DNA of 64,000 bases from Plasmopara viticola (lineage: Eukaryota; Oomycota; Peronosporomycetes; Peronosporales; Peronosporaceae), in assembly GCA_001695595.3 (NCBI GenBank), contig MBPM02000083.1, positions 62,001-126,000 of the forward strand. Reading direction: 5' to 3'. The notes beneath the pieces are model-generated. The model was given only the letters and a program-made list of their open reading frames with translations, ran no database searches and was not told where the DNA came from. The position numbers and the translations under genes were made by a program. This document shows positions 57,190 to 64,000 of the stretch, one piece after another (the first letter of the stretch is position 1; every line of letters starts with the position of its first letter).

Positions 57190-57317
57190 GCTCAGTACTT
57201 AACAAATATGTCGGTTACAAATTTGTCATACCGGAATAGTCGCTAAAGTATCATTGATAGTTAGCAAGAAAACTTAACACTGCAATAAAAAGACGCCACC
57301 TAGCGCTTTGACCAAAC

Positions 57318-58390
57318 TCATTGACGCCCCAAAATTTCCGCAGCGTCCGCCTTCTCCTCCAACAATTCCTGCGCACTGGCTTTCATCATTGCATCGATGC
57401 GCAAGGAAATAGAGAGGCCATTGATGACTTCATATTCTCCGTTTTTGGTGCACTTGACGGGAAATGAGTAAACGAGACCTTCTGGCACTCCATACTTGTT
57501 GCCATTCGAGCATATGGCCATTGACACGAATTCACCATCCTTTGATCCAATCAACCAGTCTCGCAAGTGCGCACTAATGGCAGCAGCAGCGGACATAGCA
57601 CTCGAGAGTTTGCGAGCTTTGATAACGGCTGCACCCCGCTCCTGCACGTCCTTTACGAGCTTCTTTTCGACCCATTCCTTGTCCGACACGATCTTTTCAA
57701 GTGGAACACCATTTACGGTGGCATTCGTGACGTCAGGCACTTGCGTACTCGAGTGATTGCCCCAAATCACGACATTGGTGACGTCTTTCGACGTAATCTT
57801 GACACCCTTCGTCTCGTTGATTTTTTCCACAAGAAAAGAGCGCAGGCGCTCGTGGTCGAGACGTGTGAGTGCAGAAAAGTTGCGGCGAGGGATACTAGGC
57901 GCATTTTCCATGGCAATGAGGCAGTTTGTGTTGGCAGGATTGGCAACAACAAGCACCTTGACGTCGCGATTGGCAAATTTATCAATCGCGGCACCTTGCG
58001 CCTTGAAAATAGCAACATTTTTCGCAATCAAATCTTTCCGCTGCATGCCTTGCTGACGTGGAAAGCCACCCACGAGAATGGCAACGTTCACGTCCTTAAA
58101 CGCTTCTTCAAGGTCGGATGTAAGGTCAATGGCGTCTACCAAGTTGAATGCGCAGTCTTGCAGCTCCATCTTGACGCCTTTAAGTGCCTCTTGGGCGGGG
58201 GGAATGTCTAGGAGACGCAATTCCACGCGTTGATCCGGGCCAAAGACGTGGCCAATGCAGACTGCAAGACAGTAGGGCGTTAGACGACGTAGGAAACAAG
58301 AGAGACGACGTGTAGCGACAGACTGAGAGGCAGCAGCGAGTACGCGATCTGGCCGGCAGCACCCGAGACGACAATCTTGATGGCGGTCAT
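57318..58390 (-). CDS. Cytosolic malate dehydrogenase, two exons
   Basis: Exon 1 is 58390-58324, the intron 58323-58262 (62 bp, GT...CAG) and exon 2 58261-57318, giving 336 residues. Exon 1 encodes the NAD-binding Gly-rich strand (VVSGAAGQIAYSLLPL) and exon 2 continues with HVFGPDQRVELRLLDIP. Catalytic features are visible: LTRLDHERLRS (Arg and Asp of the active site) and WGNHSSTQVPDV (proton-accepting His), the pattern of the cytosolic/plant-type MDH clade. It interconverts malate and oxaloacetate with NAD(H). No targeting peptide precedes the fold, so it is cytosolic. It is transcribed divergently from the GPCR-PIPK gene across about 950 bp. Confidence 0.9.
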
Positions 58391-59342
58391 GATAGAGAAA
58401 GAGTGTTGGTGCTTGGTGGCGAATCTGGATTTAAACCTATAAACGTAAGGAAAGACAGCTTCTCCGCCTTGTATTGGGATGAAATGATTGTAGCAAGAGG
58501 ATCTTGATTGAAGTGACACCTGATTTCCCTTAAAAACAAGGATTGATGTTCATGTTGAAGTTCTTTTCTTTCCAAGCCCTTTTATACATACATCTCATTT
58601 TTTTCAAAACTCTATGCCTTTTAAATCACTCACCCTCATGCACATAGCTCAAGAAAGAATTTGTCGCCGACGTAAATAAGTCGCTGGACCGATTGTCTGA
58701 ACTTTATTCACGCTGCACCATGTCGCCGTACGTTAATTCGACTTTCTGCAAGGTTGACATTCCTTGTAGGCACCAAGTGACCTCCGCAAGGTCATTTTTC
58801 CGAAATTTAAAAAATTCCCATTTCAATAAAACCTGGGTAGTTTTGTATTCTACACTGCTTTTAAGCATATCACAGCAACCTCGAATCCCAAATTTGCGTC
58901 TCGCAGTAATGCAAGCTGCACTGGAATAGTTAAAACCGTCAATAGCCATGTTTGCAGTGTCCGTTGGAGTCAGTTAGTTTGACGTTGTAGTACACCGCGA
59001 TGCAAGACGCAGCGACAAATGGTAGAAGAAAGCTCTGTAACGGCTCGACGGTCTGTCTGGAAAGTGTTGTTACAAACGCTATTTCGTGCAAGGCGCCTCC
59101 TCCGCGTGTGGTTGGGACGTAACATTTTGAAGGAGCCGGTGGGAGGCAAAAGGAGATTTTTGCGACTCGGCCTTGATTGCCCACGGCTGGTACAATAAAT
59201 TTAAGCTTTTCCATGCTCTTGTTGCTGCTAGGAGTTCATTGTTGACGGGTCCCTACTCCTTTCAATTTATTGTCGCTGGCTGTCGTGATTGTCACTCATC
59301 TCTAGCAACGCGTCCCTTTTGCTTGAACCTAACGACCTGAAT
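58391..59342. promoter_or_regulatory. Shared intergenic region of MDH and GPCR-PIPK genes
   Basis: About 950 bp between two divergent starts, so it holds both promoters. No motif was identified with confidence; the small ORFs (for example 58693-58929) show no domain and no conservation that I can judge. Confidence 0.4.
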
Positions 59343-62327
59343 ATGGCCGGGAATGGAGTGCCATCGCTTGAAGGTGTCTATTGCGCCAAGGGGAGCACGC
59401 TACTGCCAATTATGACTTCAGTCGCGTCGTTAATCGGCTGCTTCTACGTTGTGGGTACTTATTGGCGGGTCTTGGCACTGCGCCAACATCCGGCAGGCAT
59501 TATGTTCGGCATGAGTTTATACGGTGCAATCTATCAATTTCTCTACCTGATCGACCAGTCTTCGAGCTCCGTGCAGTGCACTGATATGGGAATTATCGTC
59601 GACTTTTTTCTCACGGGGCAAGAGACGTACATGCTCATCTTTGCCATCGATCTACTTTTGGCACTGAAAAATCCCTTTTCGGCTTCAAAAGGCCAAATGA
59701 CGAAATATCACATCTACGGCGGACTCTGGAGTGTTATTTGTGCCGTCATTTCGCATTTTGACACGCAGTACGCACTCTTTAGTTTCTGCTGGCTAAATTC
59801 GAGTGGCGACTACACTCGCAGTCCACATGATTCTCTAGAACCAAAAGACATTTCGAACAGTGCGCTTACTACTGGAATGTTTTTCGCCATGTATATTGTC
59901 GTTGTTTATTGTACGTCATTGATTGCGATCGTTCGGACCTGGAATACGTTTGTCAAGGGGCTCCCTGACACATTTCGGACACGAAAACGTATCCAGCGTC
60001 ATCTTAAGTATTACGTGGGCTGTTATTTTGGCTATTGGACATTAGTGTTGGCGTGTTATGCGGTCTTTAGTCTGTTGCCACACTCGGACAATGACAAAAA
60101 CGGTGGCATGAAATGCCGTGTGTGGCATCTATTATCTTGTCTTTTGCTTGCGAAGGGCATGGTTCATGCTCTGATTTGGACCAGAACGTCGAATATCCTT
60201 CGCATCCTCGAACAACTTCGTAAGAATGGAACGGCCGACCTTCCTCCACAAGATGGCAATTGGGACGACAATATCAATTGGGCACTTCGACTCGAAATTC
60301 TCACAAACACGACAAAAGGAATTTGCCAAAGCGTTGATCGCGCCGAACGCCAAGCACGAGCATCTGCGGACTCATCTTTACGATCAATTTCACTTTCTGA
60401 CGCGTCGTTGATGGAAGAAAGAATTAACATTTGTGTAAGTCAAGATGACTATTGTGATCGAAAAGAAAGCTACACGCAAATCGAAGAACTAATCATCGAG
60501 AAACGCAACGACAACCGCTCGATTGGGCCACGGACAGAAGGTGTCGTATTCAAAGACTTTGCACCTCATGTTTTTCGACGTCTCCGCGAAGAAGCCAAAA
60601 TTTCAAGTGTTAGTTATCGCAATTCGTTGCAACAAACGACGAAAGAGCAAGTGAGCGAAGGGAAAAGCGGTGCGTTTTTCTACTTTACGCAAGATCGCAA
60701 ATACGTTGTGAAAACGCTTTCAAAAGAGGAGCTCAAGTTTTTTCTTAGTATTTTGCCGGCGTACTATACTTTCATGAAACGCAATCCGGATACCTTTATT
60801 ACACGCTTTTTTGGATGTCACGGACTCACAATGTATGGCAAAACTGTCTTTTTTGTCGTCATGCAGAGTGTGTTTGCCACATCGCAGCAGATTCACGAGC
60901 GCTTTGACTTGAAAGGCTCTTGGGTTGGCCGATTAGAAGGCCGAAAACCGACGGGGACAATTGCCACGTGTAAATTTTGCAACGCTGAGTATACAGTTGG
61001 AGGAAGCCATGATCAGCGTTGCAATGTTCATAGAGAAGGCAACATGAACCACCAATACGACCAAGTTGGCAAGGACCTCAATTGGAATCGCCACATGGCT
61101 TTGCCGTATGCCACAGCACGTGCCGTTGCCATTCAATTGACAACTGACTCGGAATTTCTTTGTAGTATCAATTGCATTGACTACAGTTTGCTCGTTGGCA
61201 TTCATCATCGCAGTTTCAATGTATCGCACTACTCCTCTGCCGATAGTTTTGAGTCTCCGCGATTGGACAGTTTCTGTAGTATGAGCAGTCAATTTCGCGT
61301 CTCTACGCGCAGTGGCCGTAGTCATAGCAGTGAATCCTACAGTCTTAGCACCAATTCTAGCTTTATTCGCAATCGCAGTAGCAGTGGAGGAAATCGGGTC
61401 AACCGAGGCTGTGCCATGGATATCAAAGATCTGAAGAAACCAGTGCAACCAGGTGCGCACCGTGGAATGAGTGTAGATGAAGTGCACGGTCCTGGATTGT
61501 ATTATCTTGGTTTGATCGATATGCTTCAGCAATGGAATCTCCGCAAACGTGTGGAACACTTTATTCGTGTTTATGTTTTAATGCAAGACCGACATGGCGT
61601 TTCAGTGGTGAATCCACGCCAGTATGCAGATCGCTTTCAGCAACGTGTGGTCAAAGAGCTCATTTACGACGCTGCTGCCTTACAAAGTCGTGACGTTCGT
61701 GACAGTATATCCTTGACTCAACTCCAGGCTCAAAATCGACGGAACGCTCGATTGGTCGAGTCGAATCGTACACTTAGCACCATGTTGGCGTCTTTGGATG
61801 GCAGTGCGGTGACTCTATCCAGTCAACCTTCTGCACCTATCGAATCTCTTACTAATTTGGTCATGTCGCCAAACATACGGGTCCAGTCAATATCCAATTC
61901 CCCGTCTATGGCTCCCACGATAAGCGATTGTAATTATCTGGGTCGATCGGGCGAAAACAATCATTGCAGTGGAGTTGGACGACTTTCTGGTGGCTTAATG
62001 ATGGCGTTTCCAGGCACAATGCCAATGCTGTATACAACTGCATTCGAGACAGTGCCTTCTCATCTCCGACGAAGTTTGGCACCCCTTTCTCCGTCGCCCC
62101 GTTCTTCGTCTGAGTACTCAAAGTCGAGCAATCAACGAGCGATTTCAGTCGGATACACCAGTTGCTCTGAATCAATTACTAGTCAAAGCTGCAAAAGTGA
62201 AAAAACTGGCAACCGGTTGGGCACAGTTGAGCACACGGAAATGATTAGCCCCCTCGATTATCGAATTGTGTCTACCCCTACGTTTCCAGACAAAGGGGGA
62301 GTGAATGCGGCTACTTTTTCAGCTTGA
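59343..62327 (+). CDS. GPCR fused to phosphatidylinositol-phosphate kinase (GK type)
   Basis: 994 residues from the ATG at 59343 (a TTG 18 codons upstream is in frame). Residues about 20-285 contain seven hydrophobic segments (for example LPIMTSVASLIGCFYVVGTY, YYVGCYFGYWTLVLACYAVF). A linker leads to a PIP-kinase domain at about 440-775: FTQDRKYVVKTLSKEE, FDLKGSWVGR (ATP-loop region), INCIDYSLLVGIHHR (catalytic Asp region) and YYLGLIDMLQQWNLRKRVEH (activation region). A Cys/His insert (CKFC...C) and a Ser-rich insert (about 625-690) interrupt the kinase; the C-terminus is Ser-rich and disordered. This receptor-kinase fusion is characteristic of oomycetes (GK proteins) and links an external cue to phosphoinositide signalling at the membrane. 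Intronless. Confidence 0.92.
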   Translation: MAGNGVPSLEGVYCAKGSTLLPIMTSVASLIGCFYVVGTYWRVLALRQHPAGIMFGMSLYGAIYQFLYLIDQSSSSVQCTDMGIIVDFFLTGQETYMLIFAIDLLLALKNPFSASKGQMTKYHIYGGLWSVICAVISHFDTQYALFSFCWLNSSGDYTRSPHDSLEPKDISNSALTTGMFFAMYIVVVYCTSLIAIVRTWNTFVKGLPDTFRTRKRIQRHLKYYVGCYFGYWTLVLACYAVFSLLPHSDNDKNGGMKCRVWHLLSCLLLAKGMVHALIWTRTSNILRILEQLRKNGTADLPPQDGNWDDNINWALRLEILTNTTKGICQSVDRAERQARASADSSLRSISLSDASLMEERINICVSQDDYCDRKESYTQIEELIIEKRNDNRSIGPRTEGVVFKDFAPHVFRRLREEAKISSVSYRNSLQQTTKEQVSEGKSGAFFYFTQDRKYVVKTLSKEELKFFLSILPAYYTFMKRNPDTFITRFFGCHGLTMYGKTVFFVVMQSVFATSQQIHERFDLKGSWVGRLEGRKPTGTIATCKFCNAEYTVGGSHDQRCNVHREGNMNHQYDQVGKDLNWNRHMALPYATARAVAIQLTTDSEFLCSINCIDYSLLVGIHHRSFNVSHYSSADSFESPRLDSFCSMSSQFRVSTRSGRSHSSESYSLSTNSSFIRNRSSSGGNRVNRGCAMDIKDLKKPVQPGAHRGMSVDEVHGPGLYYLGLIDMLQQWNLRKRVEHFIRVYVLMQDRHGVSVVNPRQYADRFQQRVVKELIYDAAALQSRDVRDSISLTQLQAQNRRNARLVESNRTLSTMLASLDGSAVTLSSQPSAPIESLTNLVMSPNIRVQSISNSPSMAPTISDCNYLGRSGENNHCSGVGRLSGGLMMAFPGTMPMLYTTAFETVPSHLRRSLAPLSPSPRSSSEYSKSSNQRAISVGYTSCSESITSQSCKSEKTGNRLGTVEHTEMISPLDYRIVSTPTFPDKGGVNAATFSA

Positions 62328-62371
62328 TATTAGAACAAAGTTTTGTAGCATACTACACGTATATATATATA

Positions 62372-62755
62372 TCATTGCGATGTTGAAATGTACACATGGT
62401 CGCGATCTTGTAACACGTCGCAGATTATATCTGTAAACTTAAGCTCACGCTTATTGTCTTTAATCATCTTCGTTGGGATGCCCAACTCAAGCCAGCTTTG
62501 TGTACCGCTGTCTTCGTCATAGCGTGCAATAGCCACGTGACCGAGCCAAACCACTTGCTGTGTACCGAAACCGCAGGGAATGGGGAGGATCTTGTCACGC
62601 AAATGGGCCATAATAGTAATCGTATCCTCTGCACCGTCATTTGACAACACTTTAATATTGCTCTTTGTATTTTTATCATGTATGGGTTTTGCTGCGTGCT
62701 GCCGCATCTCTTGGTCGACACGCAAACGTGTCTTGATCTTGTAGGGAGCAAGATA
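62372..62755 (-). CDS. Probable last exon of an unknown protein
   Basis: Open frame from an AG acceptor at 62757-62756 to the stop at 62372, about 127 residues, with protein-like composition (AHLRDKILPIPCGFGTQQ, VWLGHVAIARYDEDSGTQSW, LELGIPTKMIKDN). The frame meets a TAG just upstream of the proposed acceptor, so either an upstream exon exists or the gene starts at the internal ATG near 62707. I do not recognise the family. It is tail-to-tail with the GPCR-PIPK gene, only 45 bp between stops. Confidence 0.45.
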   Translation of the reverse strand, partial: YLAPYKIKTRLRVDQEMRQHAAKPIHDKNTKSNIKVLSNDGAEDTITIMAHLRDKILPIPCGFGTQQVVWLGHVAIARYDEDSGTQSWLELGIPTKMIKDNKRELKFTDIICDVLQDRDHVYISTSQ

Positions 62756-63835
62756 CTATGAGGCAATTATCGTCAAACATACAAAATAGTGCATATTTAC
62801 TATTGAATGTAATTTAACTTATATGACTGTAATCATTTCTATGACAGACGACACATCACCAAAAACAACACTTTAATTTTCACTGTGTGGCAGTAAATGC
62901 TGCAGGTCACACGGCAACTTGCACGAAGGAGGCGCGCACGAAAGTATCGGTGGACAACCGCCCATTATCATAGTAAGGGAATTATTTTTTAGACTAATTT
63001 GTAGGATAATGTTTATCCTTTTGAAAATCTATATATGCACAGAAAGCAGCTTTCAGGCATTTCGGTATCCTTCGAAATACATCAGTATGCAAACACCGAT
63101 AGGGTGCCTGTCGTGCCCACATGTTGTCGTGTTCACATGTCTAAGAAATGGGCCGCTGGTATGATTAGTTAGCGCGTTCCAAAGCTGAAACAGCGCATTG
63201 CAAACGCAGCAGAGATTGCGAGGCTTATCGACATCATAGTGTCCGGATGACAATGAAATTTATACTGTTTCCATAAAACCTTGCTGGTTAAGCCCCAACT
63301 ATAATGGCCGGAGCAAATGCTATCTCTTTTGCTTGCTCTGCCTGCATTGGCAGGCCTTTTAGGTCGACAAGGGAGCCACGGGTGTGATCTTTCGGCAGAT
63401 CTCGTAGGTCCTCGCATACAGGGCCACCCATTGCAGCGACCAACATGCTGTGCAGACCGAGAAATATGCTTTTTTTCGACCCAAGCAACATTTTAATGAA
63501 GCACCATTTGCCTCCAGATGTATATCGCACTTCGAGGCTTCGTCGCTCAAATCAATAGATCCACCATATGGTAGAGCACGCTAAATGCCAAAATGTAGCG
63601 TACAGCTGCAAACGAATGCGGCACTTCCGCTCGACTTTGGCTTTATTGCATGAGATTAAAAATCGCATCGAGGGCTTTAGATTGGCATTCGCTGTGTATG
63701 CCTGTAGAATCCGTTTGTTAAATTAACGTTTTAGCCCTACTGACTACATTGGCCTGCGCGAATGATCATCAGCAATTGTATTGAGCTGTATCTAGCGTGA
63801 GAAAAATTTTTGGCAAAAAATATCGATCAACTTAT
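62756..63835. other. Region without a confident gene
   Basis: A minus-strand frame at 63288-63530 (KWCFIKMLLGSKKSIFLGLH) has protein-like composition but no start I trust and a stop just upstream; it could be an exon or a repeat remnant. It may belong to the gene ending at 62372. Otherwise nothing is recognised. Confidence 0.3.
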
Positions 63836-64000
63836 AATGCAATGTAATGTAATGTATCACGTTATCGCGTTGCCAGGTTATGCACGTGCTAGGCTCAGTC
63901 TGGCTAGTCCACGGCGTAGAGTGGTTTCCGCATACGTCGGGTCTCGTTCGGCGGGCAGTGCAGCCAGCACCGAGGTCGCGAGGGTCTTCCATTATTTTGT
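63836..64000 (-). mobile_element. SINE-like retroposon, copy S4, cut by window edge
   Basis: The tail end and first 130 bp of the same element as S1-S3, minus orientation. The tail is aatgt-type repeats rather than tattg, so this copy has a diverged tail. It continues past the right edge. Confidence 0.75.

Noticed and set aside
63288..63530. Minus-strand ORF as a separate gene
   Set aside because: No credible start, a stop directly upstream and no recognisable domain; kept only as a remark on the region.
1..64000. tRNA or rRNA genes
   Set aside because: I found no cloverleaf with matching acceptor stem or rRNA-like segment by eye; a tRNAscan-SE run would settle this.

Overview
The window is nuclear DNA of a plant-pathogenic oomycete, most likely Peronosporales (a downy mildew or Phytophthora relative). 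The case rests on a signal-peptide plus RxLR/EER-like effector candidate, a GPCR fused to a phosphatidylinositol-phosphate kinase, two START/zinc/GAF proteins of oomycete type, introns of about 60-70 bp, short intergenic distances around housekeeping genes, and Copia and SINE-like retroelements. No species can be named from sequence alone.

Region 1 (1-38.4 kb) is an effector-type accessory locus. Seventeen copies of one gene, each in a repeat unit of about 1.86 kb, encode a secreted protein of about 279 residues: signal peptide, RGLR motif, Lys/His-rich cationic patch, Pro/Val segment, Thr/Pro linker, Gly/Asn-rich tail and a C-terminal Arg run. Six copies (L1-L6, 877-10849) are on the minus strand and eleven (R1-R11, 16960-36435) on the plus strand, so the two arms diverge from an inversion junction near 11637. 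A decayed Copia element (11978-16417) sits just right of that junction. The outermost genes on both sides are related RxLR-type effector genes, one minus (cut by the left edge) and one plus (38034-38384), which makes the locus a nested, imperfect inverted repeat. Eight copies are intact (L2, R2, R3, R4, R6, R7, R10, R11). Most of the others are broken by single-base losses in short homopolymers, a pattern that could be decay or unpolished assembly error.

Region 2 (39.6-44.3 kb) holds three minus-strand genes: an MTA/purine nucleoside phosphorylase, a coiled-coil protein and a START/zinc/GAF protein.

Region 3 (44.3-53.8 kb) is gene-poor. It contains two SINE-like insertions with clear 12-bp target-site duplications and a probable Gypsy relic.

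Region 4 (53.8-64 kb) is gene-dense again: a second START/zinc/GAF paralogue, a divergent centrin-like gene with two introns, a cytosolic malate dehydrogenase with one intron, and divergently from it a GPCR-PIPK gene. It ends with a partial unknown gene and another SINE-like copy running off the edge.

The strongest candidate for something undescribed is the head-to-head amplified array. Its right arm is built from alternating two-gene units of about 3.7 kb, its copies have been shuffled by conversion, and the encoded protein has an architecture I cannot assign to a known family.
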